Positions 1 to 7,910 of a stretch of DNA of 64,000 nt are shown one piece after another. Under the pieces are notes generated by a model that did not search any database, was not told where the DNA came from, and saw only the letters and a program-made list of their open reading frames with translations. The first letter of the stretch is position 1, and each line of letters begins with the position of its first letter. Source of the stretch: Nitrososphaerota archaeon (GTDB lineage Archaea; Thermoproteota; Nitrososphaeria; Nitrososphaerales; Gagatemarchaeaceae); assembly GCA_029785825.1 (NCBI GenBank), contig JAFLYY010000001.1, positions 248,001-312,000 of the forward strand, given 5' to 3'. The translations under genes were made by a program, and so were the position numbers.

Positions 1-96
1 GACGGCATAATGATACTGCAGGGAGACCATAGGGAGAACGCCGCCAAGATGCTCAAGGAGAACGGGTTCTCCGAGAGCACTATAGAGATAATCTAG
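1..96 (+). CDS. Translation initiation factor aIF-1 (SUI1/eIF1 family), C-terminal end only
   Basis: The first 31 codons of the window read through to a TAG stop and give the end of an SUI1-fold protein: an I-L-Q-G-D-H-R-E stretch followed by a helix and G-F-S. The QGDHRE element is the hallmark of the C-terminal half of eIF1/SUI1, which monitors start-codon choice on the small ribosomal subunit. The gene begins outside the window, so its length and start cannot be seen. It lies 88 bp upstream of nuoH on the same strand and is separated from it by a clear TATA box, so it is probably a separate transcription unit. Confidence 0.8.
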   Translation, partial: DGIMILQGDHRENAAKMLKENGFSESTIEII

Positions 97-140
97 ACGA
101 CCGTCGCTATCCGCGTCTCATATCGGCGAGGCGTCTCAAG

Positions 141-150
141 CTTTTAAAGG
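141..150 (+). promoter_or_regulatory. TATA-type promoter of the nuoH-N cluster
   Basis: CTTTTAAAGG is centred 39 bp before the TTG start of nuoH. Transcription about 26 bp downstream of the box would give a leader of roughly 12 nt. That leader holds a GGTGAG ribosome-binding site at 174-179, so nuoH looks leadered, unlike many genes in this window. Confidence 0.6.
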
Positions 151-184
151 GTAACTCGGGGCGCAGCAAACGGGTGAGGTCACT

Positions 185-1354
185 TTGTCGAAGCCAATTA
201 CGAACTTCGAAGACTTCATCAGGCGCATACTGACAATAGTCTTCTGGATCGCCCTCTTCTCCGTTGTGGTCATCCTCCCGATCTACTATCTCCTCGACTC
301 CATCTTCCACTTCCCCGTGGATTTCATCGGCCTGGCCATCGACCCCAGCCTAGCCATACCCTTTACGCTGAACCTCCTCTCCACCGAGCCGTTCCACACC
401 CTGTTCACCCTCGCCGTTTTCCCGGGTTTCAGCTTCGTGGCCGTGTATGGGACTATATTCATGGGGTGGGTCGAAAGGAAGATGACGGCCAAGATCCAGC
501 TCAGGACAGGGCCGATGTACGCGGGGAGGCTCGAAGGGATACTCCAGAACGTGGCAGACTTCTTCAAGCTCGCCTTCAAGGAGATGGTCATCCCGAGCGG
601 CGTCGACAGGGCGGTCTTCGTCGCCGTCCCCTTCGCCCTGATGGCAGTCGCGGGAGCCCTGGTGTCTCTGGTCCCGCTCTCTCCCACCGTCTTCATCGCG
701 GACCCCGCTGTGGGGGCTGTCCTCGTCTTCGCGATCCTGGGCTTCACGCCGCTCATAACCCTCCTGGCCGGATGGGCGAGCAACAGCAAGTACCCGTTCC
801 TGGGAGGGCTTCGGGCGCTCCACCAGCTGGTCGCGTACGAGATCCCTATGATTCTCTCCCTCGTCGGGGCAGTCATCCTGGCAGGTTCCTTGAACCTCAT
901 GGACATTGTCAACGCCCAGGCGGGGCTCTGGTACATCGCCCCCGAAATTCTCGCGGCCATAGTGTTCTACGTGGGAGCCCTGGCCGAGCTGGAGAGGATC
1001 CCGTTCGACATCCCCGAGGCCGACTCCGAGCTCGTCGCCGGGTGGCAGACGGAGTACACGAGCATGCTCTTTGGGAGCTTCCAGTTGGCTAACTTCACCA
1101 GGATGTATGTGATGGCGGGGCTGTTCACGACCTTCTTCCTAGGAGGGTGGCTCGGGCCGGCCCCTGTCCCCCCGCTGGTCTGGTTCATGGTCAAGGTGAC
1201 CATCGTGGAACTCTTCCTGATGCTCCCGCGCAGCATAATGCCGAGGCTGAGGATCGACATGCTCATCAGGGCAGGATGGGTGAAGCTCCTCGCCCTCTCC
1301 TTCGCCAACCTTTTCATCACCATGCTGATCGTGTCTCTGGGAGTGCTTCACTAG
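185..1354 (+). CDS. nuoH: NADH-quinone oxidoreductase subunit H (complex I membrane anchor)
   Basis: NuoH/ND1 joins the peripheral arm of complex I to the membrane arm and forms much of the quinone chamber. The 389-residue protein has about eight to nine hydrophobic segments. It carries the family's G-W-V-E-R-K loop near residues 93-108 and the acidic E-R-I-P-F-D-I-P-E-A-D-S-E-L loop near 269-285, which couples quinone reduction to ion transfer. The N-terminal helix and loop before residue 85 are a little long for the family. The TTG start has a GGTGAG site a few bases upstream. It is the first gene of nuoHIJK-M-L-M-N; nuoI starts one base after its stop. Confidence 0.95.
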   Translation: MSKPITNFEDFIRRILTIVFWIALFSVVVILPIYYLLDSIFHFPVDFIGLAIDPSLAIPFTLNLLSTEPFHTLFTLAVFPGFSFVAVYGTIFMGWVERKMTAKIQLRTGPMYAGRLEGILQNVADFFKLAFKEMVIPSGVDRAVFVAVPFALMAVAGALVSLVPLSPTVFIADPAVGAVLVFAILGFTPLITLLAGWASNSKYPFLGGLRALHQLVAYEIPMILSLVGAVILAGSLNLMDIVNAQAGLWYIAPEILAAIVFYVGALAELERIPFDIPEADSELVAGWQTEYTSMLFGSFQLANFTRMYVMAGLFTTFFLGGWLGPAPVPPLVWFMVKVTIVELFLMLPRSIMPRLRIDMLIRAGWVKLLALSFANLFITMLIVSLGVLH

Positions 1355-1355
1355 G

Positions 1356-1871
1356 ATGGGCACCTGGAGCTACATCAAGGGGGTCGGGCTGGCAACCTGG
1401 ACCGGCCTGAGGCATCTCTTCCACCCTAGGATGACGCTGAGGTACCCAGAGCAGAAGCTCGACCTCGAGGGGCCAGGGTACCACTACGACGCTAAGCAGG
1501 GGGTGGGCCTGGCGGGGTTCAAGGGGAGGCACATCCTAAAGTTCGAGAAGTGCACGGGCTGCCAGCTCTGCGCCATCGCCTGCGATGGGGTAGCGGTGGC
1601 TATCGAGATGCAGAAGCTGGAGAAGGGGAAGCCCCAGAACAAGAAGCAGATCTGGCCGGCCGTGGACTACGGCAGGTGCGTCTTCTGCGGCCTGTGCGTA
1701 GACGCCTGCCCCTTCGACGCCCTGGACATGACCAACGAATTTGAGCTCGCGGCCTACGACAAGATGGGGCTGAAGTACACCCCGGACATGCTCTCCGTCC
1801 CCCCCAAGCTCGAAGGAAGGAGATACAAGGTGAAGTTCGACACGGAGAAAGGAGTGGTAACCTACGGCTGA
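1356..1871 (+). CDS. nuoI: NADH-quinone oxidoreductase subunit I (2x[4Fe-4S])
   Basis: NuoI carries clusters N6a and N6b, which pass electrons toward N2 on NuoB. Two ferredoxin motifs are intact: C66-x2-C69-x2-C72-x3-C76 and C108-x2-C111-x2-C114-x3-C118 followed by P. At 171 residues it has normal length for this family. The ATG lies directly behind the nuoH stop, so translation is probably coupled. No NuoE, F or G genes are in this window, so the electron donor to the chain is not defined here; ferredoxin or another reduced carrier is a common proposal for such archaeal enzymes. Confidence 0.95.
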   Translation: MGTWSYIKGVGLATWTGLRHLFHPRMTLRYPEQKLDLEGPGYHYDAKQGVGLAGFKGRHILKFEKCTGCQLCAIACDGVAVAIEMQKLEKGKPQNKKQIWPAVDYGRCVFCGLCVDACPFDALDMTNEFELAAYDKMGLKYTPDMLSVPPKLEGRRYKVKFDTEKGVVTYG

Positions 1872-1887
1872 TGCCATCTTCCTGGCC

Positions 1888-2367
1888 ATGGCCGCGGTGA
1901 CTTTGGCGAGCGCCATCTTCTCCCTCGAGGCGAAGGAGATAGTCTACGGAGCTATCGGGCTGGCCGGGTCACTCTTCGGGGTCGCCGCGCTCTTCTTCCT
2001 CCTCGACGCCCCATATGTGGCCGTCTTCCAGATAGCAGTGTACATAGGGGCCGTGGCCGTCCTGATACTCTTCACCGTGATGCTGGTCAGACAGGAGAGG
2101 TGGGCGAATGAGGTCAAGGCGACCTCCGGCACAACCGTCGCCGGTGCGATCACAGGAGTCGCCGTGGTCGTCGCGCTCGCCTTCGCCGTGGTGGACGCGA
2201 ACCTCTCAAGGTTCAACAGCGTCTCCAACACGGCGACTTTCGTCGACATCGGGAAGCTCATCTCTACGGGGTACGCCCCCGTCCTCGAAGTGTTGGCCTT
2301 GGTCCTGGCGGCTTCCATAGTCGGAGCCCTCGCCCTATCCAGGGTCGACAGGGAGGGCTCCAGTTGA
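1888..2367 (+). CDS. nuoJ: NADH-quinone oxidoreductase subunit J
   Basis: NuoJ/ND6 is a small membrane subunit with five helices; the third contains the pi-bulge important for coupling. The protein has 159 residues. The A-P-Y-V-A-V-F-Q-I-A-V-Y-I-G-A-V-A-V-L-I block is the best-conserved part. Codons just upstream of the ATG at 1888 read A-D-A-I-F-L-A in the same frame and look like the usual NuoJ N-terminus. There is no ATG, GTG or TTG there; only a CTG at 1882. The start is therefore uncertain by about six residues. The last bases overlap nuoK. Confidence 0.9.
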   Translation: MAAVTLASAIFSLEAKEIVYGAIGLAGSLFGVAALFFLLDAPYVAVFQIAVYIGAVAVLILFTVMLVRQERWANEVKATSGTTVAGAITGVAVVVALAFAVVDANLSRFNSVSNTATFVDIGKLISTGYAPVLEVLALVLAASIVGALALSRVDREGSS

Positions 2368-2681
2368 ACACCCTCGCCGACTTCGTCATACTTTCCGCGA
2401 TGCTCTTCGGCATCGGGGTATACGGCCTCGTGACGAAGAGGAACGCGCTCAGGCTCCTCTTCGCCGTGGAGCTGATGATAAACGCGGCGAACCTGAACTT
2501 CGTCGCCTTCAACCAGTATCTCCCCTACGCGCAGCAGGCTAACGCCTTCGGCCAGACGTTCGTCCTCTTCTCCATAGCCCTGGCCGCGGCAGAGGCTGCC
2601 GTGTTGCTTTCCATAGTCATAGTGGCCTACAGGCTGCACAACGACATCGACGTCAGCGAGATGAGGACCCTGGAGGGATAG
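2364..2681 (+). CDS. nuoK: NADH-quinone oxidoreductase subunit K
   Basis: NuoK/ND4L is a three-helix membrane subunit related to MrpC. Its 105 residues include the conserved E-L-M-I-N-A-A-N-L-N-F-V-A-F segment of the second helix, with the buried Glu needed for ion transfer. A second acidic residue sits in the third helix (A-A-E-A-A-V). The TTG start overlaps the nuoJ stop (TTGA), so it is translated by coupling. An 87-bp gap follows before the first antiporter-like subunit. Confidence 0.93.
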   Translation: MNTLADFVILSAMLFGIGVYGLVTKRNALRLLFAVELMINAANLNFVAFNQYLPYAQQANAFGQTFVLFSIALAAAEAAVLLSIVIVAYRLHNDIDVSEMRTLEG

Positions 2682-2768
2682 CTGATAGATATGCCCCCTC
2701 TCCTTCCGCCTCTCGTACGTAGGACTGGAATGCGTCTGTCGCAGGGCCCGGCAAAGTAGGTATTGGGC

Positions 2769-4271
2769 ATGGAGTATATCCTCCTTCAGACAGTGGCAGT
2801 TCCCCTAATCGTTGCCCCATTGGCTTTGCTCCTCGGGAGGAAGCTCGGCAGGAACGTGGGCTGGATAGCCTTCGCCTCGCTGCTGTACACGACGGCGCTT
2901 CTGGCTTCTCTCGCATATTCTCTCTTCAACGGCGGCGCGGCCGTGCAGGAGAGCTACACCTGGGCGCCGGTCTCCGGGCTGGTCTTCGGGTTCCTCGGGG
3001 ACAACCTGAGCGTACCCGTCGCCCTGACCATGAACATCGTGGTAACGGCTACATCGGTCTACTCGATGGGGTACATGAAGCACAGGCTGGAGGCCATGTA
3101 CGGCGAGGAACGGAAGGGGCAGTACTCTCTCTACTTCCTCAACTTCATGCTCTTGGACGCCGGGCTGATCGGGATCTCCCTGTCCACCAACCTCCTGGAG
3201 CTGTACATGTTCCTCGAGCTGATGCTGATCCCTTCCGCCTTCATGATGGCGCTCTTCGGTTATGTCGACAAGGAGCGGGTCGCGATAATGTACTTCATCT
3301 GGAACCACCTCGGGGCGTTCATCTTCCTCGCCGGCATAGTCGTGGTCTACACTGCGACGGGGAGCTTCCAGATCTCGGCTCTCTCCTCGATTCCGCTGGG
3401 GACTATCGCGTATTGGGCGGTCGGCCTGATCCTCGTCGGCTGGCTCATCAAGATGGCAGTCTTCGGGGTACACATGTGGCTCCCCTACGCCCACGCTGAG
3501 CACCCCACGTCTTTCGCTCCGATAATGGCCACCATCGTGGCCGTCGGCAACTACGTCGTGGTCAGGCTGCTTGTCGAGGGGATGCCTGCGGCGTTCCTCC
3601 CGTTCTCCTTCCCGCTGATGGTGATCGCGCTGATCACGATGGTCTTCGGAGGGGCTATGACCCTGGTCCAGAACGACGTGAAGTACGTCTATGCCTGGTC
3701 CACCATAAGCCAGAACGCCTACTCTCTCCTCGGGATCGGGAGCATCACCCTCCTGGGGGTGTCCGGGGGCGTCTTCTACTTCCTCAACCACATAATCGGC
3801 AAGACCATCCTCTTCTGCGTCGCCGGGATCCTGGTGTCTCAGGTGGGGACGAGAGACATCCGGAAGATGGGAGGGCTGGCGTCGAAGATGCCCTTGACCG
3901 CGGCGCTAGTCCTGATCGGAACGATGGTGATATCGGCGGTCCCGCCCACTGGAGGGTTCCAGGCCGAGTGGATCCTCTTCGAAGGGGTCTTCGCCAGGGG
4001 GACGACTGGAGCCCTCGGATGGAACCTGTTCGTCGCCATCGGCGGGCTGGCCGCCACGATCTTCACCGTGGCTTACACGTTCTGGCCGGTGAGGAAGATA
4101 TTCTTCGGGCCGCTACCCGCCGAGCTGAATGATGTCAAGGAGGCCCCGCTGATCATGACTCTCCCGATTCTCTTCCTTGCGATACTGGCAATCGTCATAG
4201 GCATCTATCCCGACCTCTTCTTCAGGTCGCTCTACCACTTCGCGAGCAGCATCGGACTGGGGGCCCGCTGA
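2769..4271 (+). CDS. nuoM: NADH-quinone oxidoreductase subunit M, first copy (NuoM-1)
   Basis: An antiporter-like, ion-pumping subunit of complex I with 501 residues and about 14 hydrophobic segments. It has the NuoM-type F-L-E-L-M-L-I-P motif with its essential Glu in helix 5, and the L-I-K-M-A-V-F-G-V-H-M-W-L-P motif near residue 225 with the central Lys. It is followed by L and then by a second M-type gene, so the locus encodes two M subunits. An in-frame TTG lies two codons upstream, but AGGT at 2757-2760 is better spaced for the ATG at 2769. The gene is preceded by 87 bp without an obvious separate promoter. Confidence 0.9.
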   Translation: MEYILLQTVAVPLIVAPLALLLGRKLGRNVGWIAFASLLYTTALLASLAYSLFNGGAAVQESYTWAPVSGLVFGFLGDNLSVPVALTMNIVVTATSVYSMGYMKHRLEAMYGEERKGQYSLYFLNFMLLDAGLIGISLSTNLLELYMFLELMLIPSAFMMALFGYVDKERVAIMYFIWNHLGAFIFLAGIVVVYTATGSFQISALSSIPLGTIAYWAVGLILVGWLIKMAVFGVHMWLPYAHAEHPTSFAPIMATIVAVGNYVVVRLLVEGMPAAFLPFSFPLMVIALITMVFGGAMTLVQNDVKYVYAWSTISQNAYSLLGIGSITLLGVSGGVFYFLNHIIGKTILFCVAGILVSQVGTRDIRKMGGLASKMPLTAALVLIGTMVISAVPPTGGFQAEWILFEGVFARGTTGALGWNLFVAIGGLAATIFTVAYTFWPVRKIFFGPLPAELNDVKEAPLIMTLPILFLAILAIVIGIYPDLFFRSLYHFASSIGLGAR

Positions 4272-4274
4272 GCC

Positions 4275-6416
4275 ATGACCGCCGTACCCGTCCCGTCGTA
4301 CTTCGTTTGGCTCATCTTCATCCTCCCATACGTGGGGACGTTGGCCGCCCCTCTGACCGGGAAGGGGAAAGTCAGGGACATCGCGGCGGTGTTTTTCCCG
4401 TTCCTGTCCGCGATATTCGCTCTCTATCTGCTCATCCCCGTGCTGCAAGGTGACACCATCTCGCTGTTCAACTCGATAATCCCTACGTCCGTTCCATGGA
4501 TACCTGAACTGGGGATCAACTTCGGGGTCCTCTCTGACCCATTCACCGTCATCATAGCGAACCTGGTCGCATGGATCAGCCTCCTCGTGATGGTCTACAG
4601 CGTGGACTACATGAAGGGAGACAGCGGCCTCACCAGGTATTGGTTCTTCATGAGCTTCTTCATCGGCAGCATGCAGCTCATAGTGCTGTCGGACAACCTG
4701 CTCGGGCTCTTCATCGGGTGGGAGGGGGTCGGCCTGTGCAGCTACGCCCTCATCGGGTACTATTATCACGACGAGAAAGAGAACTGGGTAGGGACCCCGG
4801 GATCGAAGGCCCTCGGGGAGGAGCAGGCCTATCCTCCGTCACATGCGGGGATGAAGGCGTTCTTCATGACCAGGGTGGGAGATCTGGCGATGCTCGCCGG
4901 AATACTCATCCTGTTCGTCTTTTCGGGGACCTTCAGCTATCACGCCCTGGCCACCTCCACAGGGTGGGCGGCGTCCCTGGCGGCCGCAGGGCTCCTCGTG
5001 CCGGTCGCGCTTCTCATCTTCGGCGGCGCCATAGGGAAGTCTGCCCAGTTCCCGCTCCAGGAGTGGCTTCCGGACGCGATGGCCGGCCCGGCGCCTGTCT
5101 CGGCCCTGATACACGCCGCGACCATGGTCAACGCGGGGGTCGTCCTTGTGGCCCGGATAGGCCCGATCTTCTACTTCGCGATGGCCGCCAACCCCGCCCT
5201 GATCCAGCCATTCTTCATGGTGGTGGCGTGGATAGGGGCGTTCACAGCGTTCCTGGCTGCCACCCAGGCCATGGTGGGGTTCGAGCTCAAGAAACTCTTG
5301 GCGTACTCCACGGTCTCCCAGATAGGATACATGATGCTGGCACTAGGACTTGCCGGCCTCTCCACGAACTTCGCGGAGGGGCTGTCGGCCGGCCTCTTCC
5401 AGCTCATGAGTCACGCCGTTTTCAAGGCCGCGCTCTTCCTGATGGCCGGAGTCCTCATACACCTGACGGGGACGAAGTACATCAACGAGATGGGCGGGCT
5501 CAAGGATAAGCTGAAGACGACATTCGCCGTCTTCCTGATTGCGGCTGCGGCGCTGTCGGGCATCCCTCCGCTCAGCGGGTTCTGGTCCAAGGACGCCATC
5601 CTCGCCACGGCATGGGGGTCGGGGCAGTACGGTCTCTTCCTGGTGGGGGCGGCGACCGCCGGGCTCACCGCCTTCTACGCCTTCAGGATGTTCGGCCTGG
5701 TGTTCTATGGGCTCAGGGGGAAGCCAGGACATGAAGCGCCTGGGCACGAGCTCAAGGAGCCGTCCCCGCTGAGCTGGGTCCCCTACTCCGCCCTCGGCGT
5801 CGGTACCGTCATCATAGGCATCCTGGGGTTCTTCAACCTGGGCGGCTTCCTGCAGGCTTCCTCGATCACGTACATCTACAGCCTATTCACCGGGGCGCTG
5901 TTCGGCGGGCTGAGTCCCGTGTCCCAGTTCAACTTCGTTTCATCCCTGATCACGCTCGGCTTTGTAGTCATAGGCCTGTTCGTCTCGACTCAGCTGTACG
6001 TAAGGAGGAAGATAGCGCCGTCGAGCATAGTGAAGGACTCCGGTTTGGCGCACGACGTCCACACCTTCCTCGAGAACAGGTGGTACATCAACGCCGTCTA
6101 CTACAAGGTCTTCGTAAACGCCCCGCTCAGGGCGTCATACTGGGCCTTCGACAACTTCGAGATAGGCGTGCTCGAAAGGGTCAACAACGGAGCCAGAGCC
6201 CTCGCACTCTGGTTCTCGGCCGGAGGGAACTGGTTCGACAGGAACGTGGTTGAAGCGGCCGCAGACGGCTTCGCCAGGGTCGGGCAGGTCCTCTCGCGCA
6301 CCTTCCGCAGGCTCCAGACCGGGATCCTCGAACAGTACGCGCTGGTCCTCGCGGTCGGTCTCATCATCCTGCTGCTGCTTTTCCTGCTGCTCTCGGGGGT
6401 GTACATCGCGATATGA
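4275..6416 (+). CDS. nuoL: NADH-quinone oxidoreductase subunit L
   Basis: The distal antiporter-like subunit of complex I, 713 residues. Residues near 147-163 contain G-W-E-G-V-G-L-C-S-Y, and those near 253-275 contain the G-K-S-A-Q-F-P-L-Q-E-W-L-P-D-A-M motif with the key Lys. The long C-terminal part after residue 560 matches the lateral helix and final membrane segment of NuoL, which clamps the other antiporter subunits. It begins 3 bp after the first nuoM and overlaps the second nuoM by 4 bp. Confidence 0.95.
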   Translation: MTAVPVPSYFVWLIFILPYVGTLAAPLTGKGKVRDIAAVFFPFLSAIFALYLLIPVLQGDTISLFNSIIPTSVPWIPELGINFGVLSDPFTVIIANLVAWISLLVMVYSVDYMKGDSGLTRYWFFMSFFIGSMQLIVLSDNLLGLFIGWEGVGLCSYALIGYYYHDEKENWVGTPGSKALGEEQAYPPSHAGMKAFFMTRVGDLAMLAGILILFVFSGTFSYHALATSTGWAASLAAAGLLVPVALLIFGGAIGKSAQFPLQEWLPDAMAGPAPVSALIHAATMVNAGVVLVARIGPIFYFAMAANPALIQPFFMVVAWIGAFTAFLAATQAMVGFELKKLLAYSTVSQIGYMMLALGLAGLSTNFAEGLSAGLFQLMSHAVFKAALFLMAGVLIHLTGTKYINEMGGLKDKLKTTFAVFLIAAAALSGIPPLSGFWSKDAILATAWGSGQYGLFLVGAATAGLTAFYAFRMFGLVFYGLRGKPGHEAPGHELKEPSPLSWVPYSALGVGTVIIGILGFFNLGGFLQASSITYIYSLFTGALFGGLSPVSQFNFVSSLITLGFVVIGLFVSTQLYVRRKIAPSSIVKDSGLAHDVHTFLENRWYINAVYYKVFVNAPLRASYWAFDNFEIGVLERVNNGARALALWFSAGGNWFDRNVVEAAADGFARVGQVLSRTFRRLQTGILEQYALVLAVGLIILLLLFLLLSGVYIAI

Positions 6417-7909
6417 TCCCTATCCTCTCCATCGTGTTGTTCCTCCCCATAGTCGCATCGGTCCCGGCCTACCTCCTGCTAAAGAGGAGCAGAGCCTCAG
6501 GAATGTGGTTCACTCTGGGGGTGACGGTCGTCGAGCTACTGCTCGCCCTCTACGTCTTCTACTTCGTCTACGCCAACTTCGGGGGCCTTGCGGGGTCCGG
6601 GACGGGCCAGTACGCCCTGACCGAGGAGTACAGCTGGGTCAGCGTCGCCTCCTTCGGGGTCAACTACCTGGTCGGGGCCGACGGGCTCAGCTCTCCCCTG
6701 GTCTTGGCCACGGCCCTCCTGACCGTGTTCGCCGTCATCGGGTCCAGGAGGCTGATAGACAAGGACGAACCGGTCTACTATGCGCTGATACTCCTGTTCG
6801 AGGGGGCGATAGTCGGGGTCTTCCTCTCCCTCAACCTCGTGCTGTTCTACTTCTTCTGGGATCTCGTCATGGTGCCCATGTTCTTCCTCGTAGGGATCTG
6901 GGGGGGAGACAGGAAGACATACGCGGCCATGAAGTTCATGATATTCATCTTCACGGGCAGCATGATCCTGCTGCTCGCCCTGATGGCCGCCTACATGGGG
7001 GTCTCCCCCACGACCTTCGACATCCCCTCGCTCGCCGGTAAGATTCCCGCCGCCATCCAGTATCTCCCCCTCCTGGCTTCGTTCATCGGTTTCGGGATCA
7101 AGCTCCCCGTCTTCCCACTGCACAGCTGGCTCCCGGACGCCTACACCCAGGCGCCCGCGCCTGTAGCCGTCCTTCTCGCGGGGGTCCAGTCGGCCATGGG
7201 CGGATACGGGCTCATCAGGATAAGCATCGGTCTCTTTCCAGAGGCTGCCCACCAGTGGGCTTGGGCGTTCATGGCGGTCGGGGCGGTGACGATGTTCTAC
7301 GGTGCCGGGGTCGCTATCCTGTCAAAGAACCTGAAGTCGATGTTCGCATACACGAGCCTAGCCGGCATGGGGTTCGTCGTGTTCGGCTCCTTCTCGACCA
7401 TGGCGTCCGGGAGCATCATAGGGATGCAGGGGGCTATCCTCGAGATGTTCGTCCATGCGTTCACGGCCGGGTCCCTCTTCATGCTGGCGGGCTACATCCA
7501 GAAGGGGCTCGGGACCACAGACATCTCTCTGATGAACGGACTGCAGCGCCTGATTCCGAGGGGAGGGCTGCTCTTGGTCTTCTCGTGCGTCGGGGCCATG
7601 GCGCTTCCTCCGTTCGGGAGCTTCGTCGCCGAGGTCCTGGTGATCGTGGGCGGGATACACGCCACCCCCTACGCCGCGGTCACGATACTCGTCCCTGTGA
7701 TGATTGGAGGATACATGCTCTGGATGATCAAAAGGGTGGTCCTGTCCCCGCCGCCCACCGGAGCCTCGGGGGTTGACATCCAGGCCCTGGACGCCGGTGT
7801 CCTGGCGCTCTATCTTGTCCCTCTCATCGTCATGATGTTCTTCTCGGTCCTGGTCCTCGGGCCGGCCGCCCCGGTCGTGCAACACATCCTCCAGCTGGTG
7901 AGCCACTAG
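6413..7909 (+). CDS. nuoM: NADH-quinone oxidoreductase subunit M, second copy (NuoM-2)
   Basis: The second M-type antiporter-like subunit, 498 residues and 14 predicted helices. It has the helix-5 F-F-W-D-L-V-M-V-P-M-F motif. Asp replaces the usual Glu here, as also occurs in some NuoM proteins. It also has G-I-K-L-P-V-F-P-L-H-S-W-L-P-D-A-Y with the central Lys near residue 229. It differs from NuoM-1 in most loops, so this is not a recent tandem duplication. The start overlaps the nuoL stop (ATGA) and nuoN begins 1 bp after its stop. Together with NuoM-1 it makes this an M-L-M-N arrangement. Confidence 0.93.
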   Translation: MIPILSIVLFLPIVASVPAYLLLKRSRASGMWFTLGVTVVELLLALYVFYFVYANFGGLAGSGTGQYALTEEYSWVSVASFGVNYLVGADGLSSPLVLATALLTVFAVIGSRRLIDKDEPVYYALILLFEGAIVGVFLSLNLVLFYFFWDLVMVPMFFLVGIWGGDRKTYAAMKFMIFIFTGSMILLLALMAAYMGVSPTTFDIPSLAGKIPAAIQYLPLLASFIGFGIKLPVFPLHSWLPDAYTQAPAPVAVLLAGVQSAMGGYGLIRISIGLFPEAAHQWAWAFMAVGAVTMFYGAGVAILSKNLKSMFAYTSLAGMGFVVFGSFSTMASGSIIGMQGAILEMFVHAFTAGSLFMLAGYIQKGLGTTDISLMNGLQRLIPRGGLLLVFSCVGAMALPPFGSFVAEVLVIVGGIHATPYAAVTILVPVMIGGYMLWMIKRVVLSPPPTGASGVDIQALDAGVLALYLVPLIVMMFFSVLVLGPAAPVVQHILQLVSH

Positions 7910-7910
7910 A

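Noticed and set aside
2805-3791. A 328-codon minus-strand frame inside nuoM
   Set aside because: Highly charged, Arg/Glu/Gly-rich composition opposite a hydrophobic gene is the expected antisense shadow of membrane-protein codons.
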